This document shows, in pieces, positions 29,997-42,184 of a DNA stretch of 64,000 bases. Origin of the DNA: Lineus longissimus (taxonomy: Eukaryota; Nemertea; Pilidiophora; Heteronemertea; Lineidae); assembly GCF_910592395.1 (NCBI RefSeq), contig NC_088311.1, positions 13,706,501 to 13,770,500 on the forward strand, written 5' to 3'. The notes under the pieces are model-generated. The model was not told where the DNA came from. It did not search any database and saw nothing but the letters and a program-made list of their open reading frames with translations. The number at the start of each line of letters is the position of its first letter. Within the stretch, counting starts at the first letter, position 1. A program made the position numbers and the translations under genes.

Positions 29997-31560
29997 GTTT
30001 CCCTTATTGGGAAACTTCCCCTATCAATTAATTTCGTCTGCCCAAGTTATATGGCATGGTCTATGGGTCTATGATCCCATCACACAATTATACTTGCATA
30101 TCATGTCTAATCATATACAAGTAAGTATCCATTGTGTTGGACGTCAGTTGCAGTCGTTCTTGGTCCTTAGTAATTGGGAAATGAACAGTTCTCCCCAACT
30201 CGTCTCAACTCTACAAGGTGTACAGGAAGGATGTACTGCCCGATTGACCTACCCCATCATCGTCTCTCCCATAGCTCGCAATAATTCCTTTTACTCTCTC
30301 CAAACACACGGTATCCAAGTTACTTGCAAAGGATGCCAACCTTCCTGAGGTAACATTTCAAATTCACTTCATTATACGATTGCTCTATAACCTATGCTTT
30401 TTGATGCTGCAAACTGCTTTAAATTGAGTACGTTCTCCTGAAGGTAAGGAAATCGATATCTGACCAGCTGAATGTTTCTCGAAATATCTTTCCAACTCCT
30501 TTCAGTCTGTATTAAACCAAGATTTACCCTGATTATAACGTTTCATTCCCGACACACAGCACTCGCCAGTGCTGCACAGTATATGCTTGAGTAAATTAGT
30601 TTAACAGCCTTATCAATGCATTTCTAAGGCTCCATGTCGACTCCTATGTCCCCCAAAACATAATAAAGTTTTTTTTCCAAGGTGGGAAGAATCTTGAAGA
30701 CTGTAGGACTGTTGGACCATAGGCTGTCCCAACCTGGTGTTTTGGCTTGTACTAATCATCATTTGCTCACCTGTGATCTTCAAATGAATCTCATTTATTG
30801 ACTTGAGGGGACAGATTGACTTAGGCTTGACTCCAGGTTCAGAAGCATACAACACACACTGCGGGTGTGCCAAAGGTGGGTGAATTATTCTATTTTCGTC
30901 AGGTAAATAAAGCACAGTTGAGTAATGATGATTTTCAGCAGAGTCCATCAGAATTTATGCAATATCCATCCCAGAAGATGATCCGAAAGATCCGAGAAAT
31001 CGGCAATGGCGCATTGCCATTCTACAAAATAGCGAATTCAGCCAGAAATGTTCATCACAATCGTGACAACTGTGAGTTCAGAAGATTAATAAATGACTAA
31101 AAAAAGCCAGACTCCAATCATAAGATATAGCTCCATTGAAAATAATTGCTGAAACCTCGGTAAACGTGTCATGAGTGCTGAAATTGACCATTTTAAAGAT
31201 CGTTTTCCTCTCCCTTGATCACCCCTGTAGAAATGTACTGTACAGCACTTATAGATACACGCACAGGGTAAATGTACACACAAATCTGCTAAATTATCAT
31301 CGAAGGTATTGAATGCATATTCTCAATCAAATCAATGAACTTCCTTGATCATTAGCATCTTATCTGTAAATCTTCTGCCGAAGACAGGAGGATCTCCGAC
31401 CTGAGAGGAATGGGGCCTTTTGGGTGTTGCAGGAAAAACTCCGCGACAAGAGATTTACATTCGATTTGTCATCAAAACACGCTGATAATATCAGATCTAA
31501 AACAGTTTTCAACGTGTAAAACAAACGATAAGAAGAATAAAAGCCTAAGTGTCAGAAAAC
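29997..31560. other. Unassigned intronic sequence
   Basis: An ORF of 133 codons (29947-30348, +) spans the edge of the tandem duplication and shows no domain, so it is not called. ORFs at 30613-30948 (-) and 30867-31100 (+) are likewise unrecognised. Confidence 0.35.
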
Positions 31561-31599
31561 CATGAGTTAGACATCCTAGATCAACAAGTATGCAAGCCA

Positions 31600-34500
31600 A
31601 ACGAACAGTTAAAACTGACGATCGCAACACACGTACACGAGAAGTAGAAATTTACGTACATTGTATACAGTGTGTCTCAAAAAGAGATCACCGCTATGTT
31701 GAACACACAAGAGGACGGCGTACAAGGAAAAACGGTCTGTGAGAAAAAAGGTCCTAAAGATCGAGAAGATGCAGCAGAAGCATTGCTACGATTGGTTGGG
31801 CCTAGTGCATGAACATTAGCCGGATTACCAAGTAATGCTAACTTTTTGTCGAGTAGCCATGGTAGTAGCAGGAAGTCAAGTGGTTTTAGGCAGCAGCAAT
31901 TGGAAGCAGAGGTAGAGAAGGCACAGATCTTTGCTGAACAACAAGTCAATGAAGCAAAGATTTAAGCTGACATGGCACGAGAGCAGCTGAGAGTAAATTC
32001 AAAAATGCAGAGAAGGGTGGTTGATTTAGAGTTGGAAATCGATGCAGTCAACCAAGACATGCAAGTTGAGGAGCTTGAATTTAGGATGAGATATTTTGGG
32101 AATGAGTTCGATGACATTGAAAATGAAGATGAAGGTCAATATCGATTAGATAGCAGAGGCGTAGTTCAAATCAAGTCCCGAGTCCAGATCAAGGCTTGTT
32201 TGAGGATCAAGGCTCGAGTCAAGCTCAAGTGCAAAGACAGACGCAGGCGAGAGGCCAGTTGTCACAGTTTTATGAAGTCTACGAGCAGCCTAGGGATGAA
32301 CAGTCAGAACAATTGGGTGAAGTGAAAGGCCGAGGTTTGGTTCAAGACTAAGTACTAGTATCTAGCAAGAATGAAGGCTCAGGTCTAGCTCAAGAGCACA
32401 GACAGACACAGGCGAGAGGGCAGCTGTCACAGTTTTATCAAGTCTATGAGCAGCCTAGGGATGAACAGTCACACAATGGGGTGAACTGAGAGGCCAAGGC
32501 TCAGTTAAAGACCAAGTATCTAGCAGGAATCAAGGCTCGGGTCAAGCTCAAGTGCGAGGATGGACACAGTCGTGAGGCCAGCTGTCACCGTTTTATCAAG
32601 TCTATGAGAAGCCTAGAGACGAACAGTCACAACAATTTGGTGAATGAAAGGCCGAAGCTCAGTTAAAGAGGAAGTATCTAGCAAAAATCAAGGCTCGGTT
32701 CAAGCTAAAGTCCAAAGATGGACACAGGCGAGAAGCCAGTTGTCACAGTTTTGTCAAGTCAGTGAGCTGCCTAGGAATGAACAGTCAACAATTACGTGAA
32801 GTGAAAGACCAAGGCTCAGTTCAAGACCAAGTATCTAGCAAGAAGCAAGGCTCTGGTCAAGCTCAAGTGCAAAGATAGAGCCTCTCTTCACGGCATGTGG
32901 TGAGGCAAGGCAATGGCTGTTACGATGAATCAGTACAAGGTCAAGCAGTACCCCAAGACTTTCTATCGCCACACCATGATCCAGTCCCTCAATCGCGCCA
33001 GTCACAAGCCATATATCAGGCATTCCTACCCATTGTAGACCATCTGAGAGCACTTCAAACAAGACTGGAATTACCAAAACCAGAGATAAAGGGATGTTCT
33101 GGAGACCCTTTAGCATATGCTTGATTTATAACAGCATTTGAACACAATGTGGAGTCTAGGACTACTGATGAGGGAGAGTTATACCAGAAGCTACGAAAAT
33201 ATTGCAATGGGAAGGCCAACGATGTTATCGTAAAGTATGACATGCTCGCAGCTGACAAGGCTTACAGTGAGGCCACGCAAGAACTTTGGTGGAATTTCGG
33301 TCAAAGCAATTTGAGTGGTGACAGGATTGCGATGCAGAAATATGCCGATTTGTTGGAAACAGTAAAGTTGTCCTCGAGTAGAGTGAAAAAGGAGGCAGCA
33401 TTGGATCATCCAGATTATCGCATTGACATCATGGCCAAGCTACATTGCATGGCCGGCGAAGTTGGTTAAAGAGAGCATCAAAGTTAAGAGAGGACTCAAA
33501 GGACGTTGGATTTGCTGACATTGTCAAATTTGTGAAGGAACTCTCCAGAGTGGTCAACAACAGCGAGTTTGCAGCCTTGCTTGAGATAAGCACGACAAAG
33601 GGAGAAGCCAGGTCAACATTAAAGACAAGCAAGACAATAACGTTTAGATCCTACTTCACAGATAGCTCAAGCAAGGAGACAAAGTTTTGGGAATCTTTAG
33701 ACTATAAGAGCCTACCGTGGAAGTAGAGACATGCAGAAACCAAGAAGAACGGCCTTTGTTTCAATTGCCAGAATGCTGATGCTAAAACCTTCCCTCACAA
33801 CACCGCCAGATCCTGCCCTCTGCCAAAGGAATGCACTAAGGATGGATGTAGGTTAACAAGAAAGCACCATATGCTCTTACATTTCGATAAAAGGGAAGCA
33901 GTAACTGATCAAGACAAGACAAAGTCACTTGAAAACCACTGCACAGAGATGGTGAATGAGAATGTGTTCTTTCCTGCGTTTCCCATCATTGTTAGGTCAC
34001 CAAGTACAGGGAAAGAAATGAGAACTTGGGCTGTAATAGACACCTATTCTAGTGTCTGTTTTTGCGAAGAAGACGCCTTGAGAGAGTTAGGGATCGAGCT
34101 AGACAATAAACCCGTGGAGCTAAAAACACTAAATGGAGTGAAAGCTGAAAGGAGCACGAAAATCAGCCTCATCATTTCTAGAGCAAGTGGAGAAAACACT
34201 ATTGAGATTGCCGATATTTATTCCTGGGAGAAGCTGTTAAGATAGATAACAAACACCTACCTTGAAAGGAAATATGGGACAGTTATGATCACCTGCAGGA
34301 CCTGCACATACCTCAGAAGCCAGTTGGAAAATGCAAGGTCCTGATTGGAGGCAACGTCCCTGCTGCGCATAAACAATTTGAGTGGAGAGAAGGTTCAAGC
34401 CCTGAAGAGCCAGTAGCTATTCCATGCCCATGGGGATTAACTGGGAGGCTCTCCATGCAGATCACTTGAGTGCAACTTCATCTCAATTAAAGAGAAAGAA

Positions 34501-35735
34501 ATGAGTGAACAGCAGTTGCTGATATTGGAACTCAGTGAGTTAAAGTTCCATAGTTTAGTTCGTCTTCATATGGATAGAGGGAGACAATGTTTAGTGTTTA
34601 GTTATAGTGTGGGACACCAGGGAGGACTGGGAGGTCACTTGGTTTTATGGAGTTGCAAGGAGCAGTTCTATGAGTAGTGTATTTGTGTTAGTATAAACCA
34701 AAGTCAAGACAAGATCTCTAATACGTGGGCCGGCCCGGACAACAACAACTGGAGGATTACAGCAAGACCTAGGCAGGTAATATACAGGATTTTCAGTTGC
34801 AACTAGAGAATTCGACAATGCTGGTACCAAGTATCACTTCGACACACCAACTTCTACGGATGATGTAAAGGCCAAAGAGATTCTCGAACAGGGCACTTAC
34901 CTCTGCGAAGGTCACTACTACATGCCTGTCCCGCTCAAAGATTCTATTCAGCAAATAACGAACAATCGGGAGCTTGCAGTAAAGAGACTCAGGAGAGTTA
35001 GAACAAAGCTGAAGAAAGGGAAACTGGTCAAAGAAGATGTAACTAAGAATGTTGCCTACTGTGAAGTGTTCAGGAAATATCGGGAAAGCGGCTACGTACG
35101 GAGGATTCGAAGGAGTGAGATTCGGACAGATGGGCCAGTGATCTACATACCATTCCATCATGTTTATCACCCAGCACAGCCTGGAGCTGAGATTGGTATG
35201 GGATGCAGCTGCACAGTACAAGGGAACCTACCTAAATGATCATATGTACTCAGGAGCAGATGAGATGAATTCCTTACTAGGTGTCCTGCTTCGATTCCGA
35301 ATGAGAGGAGAGGTGACAGTTGAAGACGACTAAATGCAATGTTCAATCAGATTTTCGTAACGAGGAAACATTGAAATCTAATGATATATTTATGGTTCAA
35401 ATATGACAACCTAGATCTAGAGGTAGAAGAATATTAGGTTCTCCATAACTTCTTCGGAGGTGCTCACACCCCAGCCAATGCCGGATATGCCATAAAGAAG
35501 ACATGTCTTGATAACCAAGAGTTCTTCCATCCTGAGACAATCAACATAGGGCTGCGGAATACGTATGTTGATCATCTTTTCAAGTCTATGGATCCAGAAC
35601 TTGCCGTGATAATCATTGGAGAAATTTCAAACTTTTTGACAAGGGCGGATTTGAATTGGCCAAGGGGGTCACTACGCATCGGGAACTTCTCAAGCTAGTC
35701 GAACTGGACCGTCATGCAGCATCAATGAAAGAATT
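31600..35735 (+). pseudogene. Decayed BEL/Pao retrotransposon, 3' truncated
   Basis: Plus-strand Gag-Pol remnant with many stops and shifts. In order: a Glu/Gln-rich coiled-coil region (31690-32130, EFRMRYFGNEFDD); a tandem repeat block; a DUF1759-type gag domain (33000-33460, AFEHNVESRTTDEGELYQKL; an in-frame TGA at 33122); zinc-knuckle remnants (CFNCQNADAKTFPHN, KHHMLLHF, 33750-33890); a DUF1758-type aspartic protease (33940-34240) in which the catalytic DTG is DTY; a segment with VLIGGNVPAAHKQFEWR (34340); the RT N-terminus (34810-35330, VYHPAQPG, WDAAAQYKGTYLNDH across a shift); and the RT catalytic region with NTYVDH instead of YVDD (35410-35690). It is cut off by a Helentron-like repeat at about 35736. 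RNase H and integrase are absent. Confidence 0.8.
32150..32900 (+). repeat. Tandem repeat in BEL gag, unit about 158-170 bp
   Basis: The start block CAAGGCTCGRGTCAAGCTCA recurs at about 32205, 32375, 32535, 32692 and 32850. Each unit also holds GTCACAGTTTTATCAAGTC and AGCCTAGGGATGAACAGTC. In the frame of the first unit it encodes a Gln-rich peptide of about 55 residues (RGQLSQFYEVYEQPRDEQS). Stops and shifts break later units. Confidence 0.75.
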
Positions 35736-36022
35736 TGCTGACTCCCTATGTCATGTTACCTCATACACCGAATTTTGATCCAATCTGATTCTAAACTTGG
35801 CCACCAGGAGGCCAAAACTAAAAAAGGTCAAAATCTCGCTTATTAGTGATTTGTTTTCGATGATATTTTTATGGTAGGTACTCCAAGCAACGATATATCA
35901 CATGTCATTCTGACTTTGGTTTGACCTATGTACTATACATGTGGCATGTTTCTTAATCAGGATGAATTCCTAACCACCAAATATCTATACGGTGAGTACA
36001 ATGGCCCCTGGCCGTTTCATCT
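35736..36022 (+). repeat. Helentron-like 3' part
   Basis: Starts mid-module (CTCCCTATGTCATGTTACCTC), has CTTGGCCACCAGGAGGCC at about 35797 and ends TATACGGTGAGTACAATGGC then CCCTGGCCGTTTCATC near 36021, the usual 3' terminus. It abuts the truncated BEL element. Confidence 0.6.
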
Positions 36023-36560
36023 TTCCCCGTGATGTGTTGTATCAGAAACGGTGCAAAGTTAGCATCTAGAGGTGTGTTCACCAGATTCTGTCTCCAACTT
36101 TCAAAAGAGTCTATGCTTTTAGTCTTTGTAAGGCACCACTGTTTCGATGCTCGTTGCATGGTAATAGAGTCACAGTTGAAGTCACACTTACAGTTTTATT
36201 CCGTTCGATACTCCGTGTGCTTTTCCACAGCGTTGTGTGAATACATATTCTTATATTATGAGAATAGTCTTGTTTTCCCCATGATAGGTATGATTTGACG
36301 GAGTGTTCGTATTCCGGCTGCCACCATGCCAGTAAGGGCAAGATATCCCACCACACAACCTCAACAACACAGTCATAAGATGACCTGAGAGTAGCTTTAT
36401 TGCAACGTCTTACATCTATTGTGGTACAACATAAACTAACTTACACTACACAAGAGTTGACAATACAATGAAAACACTAATGATTACATACAACTACCAG
36501 TTTACTTTTCACCATTTACTTGCCTGACTGTCCGGAATATGATATCATCTCACAAAAAAA
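36023..36560. other. Unassigned intronic sequence
   Basis: No feature recognised. Confidence 0.35.
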
Positions 36561-37500
36561 TCCAAGATCCAAGATGGCTGCCATCTAATGTATTGCAAAC
36601 TCAAAAGTGCGCTTGTGAGCATGATATCTGGAGAAATCAGCTACATATTAAAGTCAAATTTGATGGGTGGGTACATGTAGGTATCAGTAAGAATCCTCTT
36701 GATAATTAGGTCGCTGCTTCTAAATCCAATATGGCTGCTGCCTGTGTGTTGAAATCTCGCGAGTGCATTTGTTTGCGCGATGTCATGAGAAGTCAGTGAT
36801 ATATCGAAGCTAGTTTGGTGTGTGGGTACGTATAGGCATAAGTAAGACACCTATCATAAAGTAGGTCACTGCGTCAAAATCCAAGACGGCTGCCGCCTTA
36901 CGTGTTGAAAATCTTGGCACTTTTGAGCGCGTGTCTAGAGAAGTCAGCATCATATTAAATCCAAATTTGGTGTGTGGGTGCATATAGGCATCAGTAAGAA
37001 CCCTATCAAAAATTTAGTCACTGCATCATAATCCAAGATGGCTGCTGCCTTGCATTTGTGAGCACAATATTTGGAGAAGGCAGCGACGTATCTAAGCCAA
37101 TTTGGTGTGTGGTTACGTTTAGGCATAAGTAAGAAAACTATTGAAAAGTAGGTCACTGCATCAAAATCCCAAACAGCTGCCACCTTACATGTTGAAATCT
37201 TGGCACTTTTGAGCGCATGTCTAGAGAGGTCAGCGTCTTATTAAAGCCTAATTTGGTGGGTGGGTACATATAGGCATTAGTAAGAACCCTATTGAAAAAT
37301 TAAGTCACAGATTGCTGCCGCCTTGCGTGTTTAAATCTCACGAGTGCAATTTTGAGGGCGATATCTGGAGAAGTCAGTGATGTATCAAAGCCAAATTTGG
37401 TGTGTGGGTGTGGTAAGGCATTAGTAAGAACCCTATCGAAAAGTAGGGCACCACCTCAAAGTCCAAGATGGCTGCCGCATCAGCTTTTCTGAACAACTTC
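36560..37500. repeat. Tandem minisatellite, unit about 135-156 bp, seven units
   Basis: The block CCAAGATGGCTGCCGCCTT (variants) recurs near 36570, 36726, 36881, 37031, 37166, 37307 and 37462, with GGAGAAGTCAG, AATTTGGTGTGTGGGT and AGGCATYAGTAAGAACCCTA in each unit. AAGATGGC is the core recognised by the zinc-finger factor YY1, so the array is a run of YY1-like sites. Spacing and length rule out CRISPR. Confidence 0.75.
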
Positions 37501-38690
37501 TTTGTAACCGCTTGACGTAGAGCACTGCAATGTTCAGGGATGAAAGATGATATGTTGAAGTTTTACATTTGTGTTTGTTGTTTTTAGTTACGTAACTAAT
37601 TTGCATAATGGCGTTCATCGTCCATTGTTCTCCGTCTGTATTCTATTTTATTTGGTACGTTTGTGAACCCCTGAGGCTATGAACTTGAAACTTTCAATGC
37701 AGGACCCTCTAAGTGTGGTGACCTCTGACACAGAATTTCAGTCTGATCTCTTGTTTTGGGCCCCCTGGGCGCCATAAATGAGTACCTAAAAGTGTGATAT
37801 CATGCTTATAAGTGACTCGTTTTCAATCTATTTATTAATATAGGTAAAAGTGTCTTTGACTTTTTGCCTACCACCGCCTTAACCGCTGGATAGAATCTCC
37901 TTATGTTTCCTATGTGCATGTAGATTTTCACCCCTGAAGCCATTCAGCTCAGTCTCCAATCCATATTTTCAGCGCAAAATGTGTTTTTCGAATGTTTTTT
38001 TCGTATGAACGTCCTGAGATACAGGCGTTTTTTGTGTGATTAGCTGGCCAGGCTAACATGCTAAAGGTAGTAGACGGTGCTGCCATATAGAAGCCTGGCA
38101 CCTTAGATATAGATGCAAGATCCCCCCAACATTTCTAGGAACCCTGGTGATCTAATGTAAAGACACTGGCCTATCATGCCAGCGACCCGAGTTGAAACCT
38201 GTGGTGGTAATTTTTTCCTTATTTTTTCCATGATTCTTATTTTTTCTGTGATTCTTATAATTTTTAGTGAATATATATATATATATATCAGTGCAATTCA
38301 TGTAATATAGATTCAGAGCCTCGACCAACACCAATTTATATGCCTACAACTCTGAAACGGACAACTTAAGGAGGCCTACATACGACATATACAATATAAC
38401 GGCAACTACATAGTCCCTCCATGTTCACAAATTATATTCAAATCCCATCAAGATGTCGCATCATACTAGAAAATGCCAAGATTGTCGATGCAGTCATTAC
38501 ATATTTGTTGCGGGGATTTGATCGGACATAGGCCTTACCCAAAACAATCACCAACTCACGAATTAGTCCTCAAAATCAACGACAGACTCGTAAGCAAATT
38601 GCAGGGCTCCTCCACAATATATCTGAGTGCAGATTAGTTTCTGATGTTGAAATGCAACAGGACAACTAACCCATTGAAATTCTTACATGT
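37501..38690. other. Intronic sequence with a weak repeat module and AT microsatellite
   Basis: Positions 37620-37860 resemble a decayed Helentron module (TATGAACTTGAAACTTTC, GCCCCCTGGGCGCC). An AT dinucleotide run is at 38271-38288. Nothing coding. Confidence 0.4.
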
Positions 38691-38698
38691 ATTTTGAC

Positions 38699-39483
38699 GG
38701 TTTATGCCTGTTTCGCCTATTCCTGTTTCGCCTATTCCTGTTTCGCCTACAAAATTCCTGTTTCGCCTATTCCTGTTTCGCCTATTCCTGTTTCGCCTAC
38801 TTTCCAGTACTCCTACAATAAATCGACTCTCCCACGGGGAACCTTAGGGATGCATGTCCATTTTATGGGGAAAATGTGAGGGGACAATTGGATGATGTTA
38901 ACGATGTGATGACAATTTGACTAATCAAATGCCATCAACTTTGTTATGCCATGACCGTTTTGAAAGAGTCACCTTGAAAGCGGGGACAGTCCGGGACTTA
39001 TTTGACCATAGGACCATAGGACCATACTGACACACAGTAAAAACTAATAGATTAAGTAGAGTAAAGCAGTCGTTTATTTTATGAAAACTGAATTCATGAG
39101 TTTTTGATAAAAATACATAATATTGTACATTCTCATAATTATTTGATCAAAATCAGCTGTAAAACCCATGTCATAATATACATGTAGGTACAGCACATAT
39201 AAAGTCAAACAAGGTGGAAAATACATATCATGATATTATGTCAGACAAGGTAACTGATGGCATCAACGTAACTCATTATGTCCCTCTCTCCATTGACGTA
39301 TTGTTTCAATGCGTACATATGTGGCTCTCCTCGGGTTTGGTCGGTCAGTAAGGGACGGTTCATATTCCTACGTCTGTGGGGAGGTTAGCAATACATTTGA
39401 ATAGGCGAAACAGGAATTAGGCGAAACAGGAATAGGCGAAACAGGAATAGGCGGAACAGGAATAGGCGAAACAGGAATACACC
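38699..39483. mobile_element. TIR element with inverted arrays of a 15-bp repeat, 8-bp TSD
   Basis: 785 bp flanked by an exact 8-bp direct repeat ATTTTGAC (38691-38698 and 39484-39491). Ends are inverted (GGTTTATGCCTGTTTCGCC at the left, GGTGTATTCCTGTTTCGCC as the complement of the right). Just inside each end is an array of the 15-mer CCTGTTTCGCCTATT: six copies at the left (38707-38800) and five or six in opposite orientation at the right (39401-39480). An 8-bp duplication suggests a hAT-type non-autonomous element, but the end sequence is not a familiar one. No transposase. Confidence 0.8.
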
Positions 39484-39518
39484 ATTTTGACTCTTTCACT
39501 GCCAGCCCTATTTTAAAG

Positions 39519-39854
39519 TTATTCCCCCATCTTGCCAGCATTTTTGCCATTTTTACCACTTGTAGCAGGAGCTAGGGGCCCTCTTTGGCGCCCTCGATCA
39601 CGTGCAGCTTGATTCCCACTTGCAGCAGGCTGCACCCCCTGCCCACCATCACCTGAGTCATTGTCACTGCTACTTATATCATTACCCCCAACTGCCTGGT
39701 CATTATCACCATCAGAATCAGGTTGATCACGCAAATTGATCTCAAATTGGTCTATCCTCACCAATTCACCTGACTCAAAATGCCCACTTCCTGGGGACGA
39801 GATTGAACCAAATGCTTCCGAGAACACCTCCGAAGACATAGCGGGAGGTTTCAA
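39519..39854 (-). CDS. Hypothetical acidic ORF (111 aa)
   Basis: Not recognised. Asp/Ser/Gly-rich middle (SSSDNDSGDGGQG) and a basic tail. Acidic N-termini like this occur in some DNA transposases, but no catalytic part follows and there are no splice or promoter clues. Could be chance. Confidence 0.2.
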   Translation of the reverse strand: MKPPAMSSEVFSEAFGSISSPGSGHFESGELVRIDQFEINLRDQPDSDGDNDQAVGGNDISSSDNDSGDGGQGVQPAASGNQAARDRGRQRGPLAPATSGKNGKNAGKMGE

Positions 39855-40912
39855 TCAACGTAGAATCAATAGTTTGATTTATTTTTGATGGGTAGATGGA
39901 AACACCGAGATAACGTTTTAAAACGTTATTGGCAATTTAGCGACCTATTTTCAATAACGTTTTAAAACATTATTGGTTAATGAGTAAATGACTCCAACAC
40001 CATGCCAACCATTCGTCCCATCTTGAAATAGGATGCAATTGTCATGCTTCTCCGAACCTTGACATCCCTAAATGACCCTATATGGACCACGGTTTTAAAC
40101 TTTCAGTTAAATTTTCAGGGAGAAGTTGTTTGAGTTAAAAGTATCTAATCAGCTTATGGGAGCAACCATTACGTATGTACGCACTGAAGGGGGAGGGGGT
40201 CTATGAAAAACAGTACACTAATGCGTACAGAGCGGGGGGGGGGTATATAGTCTTGCGTACGTACGCAACCCAATAACCATTTTCAGAACTAGAAAATGCT
40301 TAAATGCTTAAATGATCGATAACCATGATAAATCAAAGGAATCATATTTGTATTGCTGATGAGGCCGGAACTTACACGTGATAAACTTAACTGTGTTCTT
40401 ATGACACCCTACTACAAGGATTAGCTGTTTTCCCACGTTTGTGCCATGTCATCGTTAATGTGCAATCTGCTCGCCTGTGGCGCCGAGGAAAGAAAATAGG
40501 GAATTCGTCGAGTAATCAAGTGGTCTCTAGGTGTACGCTCGTACAGAGGGAAGGGGGTTTGAGACAATGCGTACAAGGTGCATACAGGGGGAGGGCGGTC
40601 TAAAAATTGGCGTTTACGTGCTTACATACTTAAATAACCAGTTTATATTGTTCTTTTGAAGTGGCAAGTGGCGGCCAAATTATAATCAATATGAAATACA
40701 AATGTTTCTCTCTGTAGGTTATTCCTTCCAGCAATTACCGAGCACTCCATGTGTCCATGTCTGTGCGGAGCACGGGTAATTGCCAGTTAATTTTTTGTGG
40801 TAGGTACTCCAAGGAAGGATACATCACATATCACACCAATCTTGACACTAGAGGCACTGATGTCATTCCTTACTACGCCTCTAGTACTAATATCTTGCCA
40901 CCATCTTGAAAA
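39855..40912. other. Unassigned intronic sequence with palindromes and G-runs
   Basis: AATAACGTTTTAAAAC and related palindromes lie at 39912-39985. Two related blocks with GTACGCA words and long G-runs (about 40170-40270 and 40530-40630) may be the ends of a short element. A Helentron-type GTAGGTACTCCAAGGAAGG word is at about 40799. Confidence 0.35.
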
Positions 40913-41808
40913 TGTGACGGAGCGGGGATTTAGGCTATTGCACGGGCCTGGTCACAAATTAGAAAAAGACGGCTGAATGTATAATTATTTACATGTATTA
41001 AAAATTAACAAGAACAAGAAAAATATATTTATAAAATTAACATTTCACCGCTCAAATCCAACAACTAAAAGTCTGTTTACACATTACCAAAGTCCAAAGC
41101 TCCCTCCACTCCGGCTCCACTCCCTGGGCGCGGTCAATTCCCAACAACGGCTCCTTCACCTACCACCGGTCTCCCAACACGTAACACACGTAACACACGT
41201 CTCTCCGAACTCCTCTCCCGTTACCAAACGACAACACACGACACAAAAGTGTCCGTCCCGACACGCAGTCGGTCCAAGGCTACTCCAGTAGCCACCAAGC
41301 ACGTAGCTAGTTTACAAATTAACGGTCTGGCGACACCTTGGCCGCAAAGCCAACTCACGGTTCGCCGACACGATGGCAGCAATGCCAAGGCGCTCCAACC
41401 CGCGACTGGACGCAAATAACAGGTGAGAACACCACGACTCTCCGACACACAGCCGGTTCACATTCCACCAGGAATGACGACCACGTTGGTCAAACGGAAT
41501 TGAGTTCGGCACGTACGATGAACAACTTCTCCTTACAGAGGCCAGCCAGGAACTGCCCACACCCAGTCCAGCTCCAACTAATGAACCGAAGAGTTATATA
41601 AGTCTATGTCCATGAGTAATCACACAACGTCCTGAAGTTACCAAAGTCCTATTCAACACACTCAAGCCAAAGGTCTAAATTAACATGTAATAATATGACT
41701 GAAATACCAGTTACACATTCAGCCTAACCAGACAAATTATGAATAAATAAAACTAATAAGGCCAACAACTCAGGCCTAACACAAAGGCCTGTGATGCCAT
41801 TCATCACA
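40913..41808 (+). mobile_element. Solo LTR with 5-bp target duplication
   Basis: 896 bp with inverted ends TGTGACGG and TTCATCACA, flanked by the exact 5-bp repeat GAAAA (40908-40912 and 41809-41813). It contains a TATA box (GTTATATAAG, about 41591) and an AATAAATAAA signal about 150 bp downstream (about 41741), in the order expected for an LTR read on the + strand. There is no internal element, so it is a solo LTR left by LTR-LTR recombination. Weak ORFs inside are not called. No matching LTR was noticed elsewhere in the window. Confidence 0.75.
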
Positions 41809-41813
41809 GAAAA

Positions 41814-42180
41814 GCAGTACCTTGAAAACAGAAAATGAAAGAATTTTTCGATTTCCAGAGAGGTTATTGCATCACCATTAAGCCCCCGAAATTAATTACT
41901 GCCCAACGCTGCATTTATAGTTCTCCATAAAAATCACCTTAAAACCCACCAAAAAGTGCTAGGCTTTAGTTATAAAGATCATATTTTGTTATTTATTGAT
42001 AATATGAAATGTTTAATGAGAGAAAATGGCACTAATTAGGCCTTAGTAAGACCTACAATCTGAACTTGTGACGCAGTGTATGACGTAGGAATATCAAACA
42101 CCTGATTCACAGGATGCCAATATCCAAAATCGCAGCAATTGATCAATTCAAGTGTCTGCTATTTTTTCATTTCACCACTC
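41814..42180. other. Unassigned intronic sequence
   Basis: No feature recognised. Confidence 0.35.
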
Positions 42181-42184
42181 TGCG

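Noticed and set aside
29947-30348. 133-codon ORF as a gene
   Set aside because: It starts in one copy of a non-coding tandem duplication and shows no domain.
36560-37500. CRISPR-like repeat array
   Set aside because: Units are about 150 bp and diverged along their length; the genome is eukaryotic with spliced genes. Ordinary minisatellite.
38707-38800. Short regular repeats as a CRISPR or simple satellite
   Set aside because: The repeats are adjacent with no spacers and recur in inverse orientation at the other end of a TSD-flanked element.
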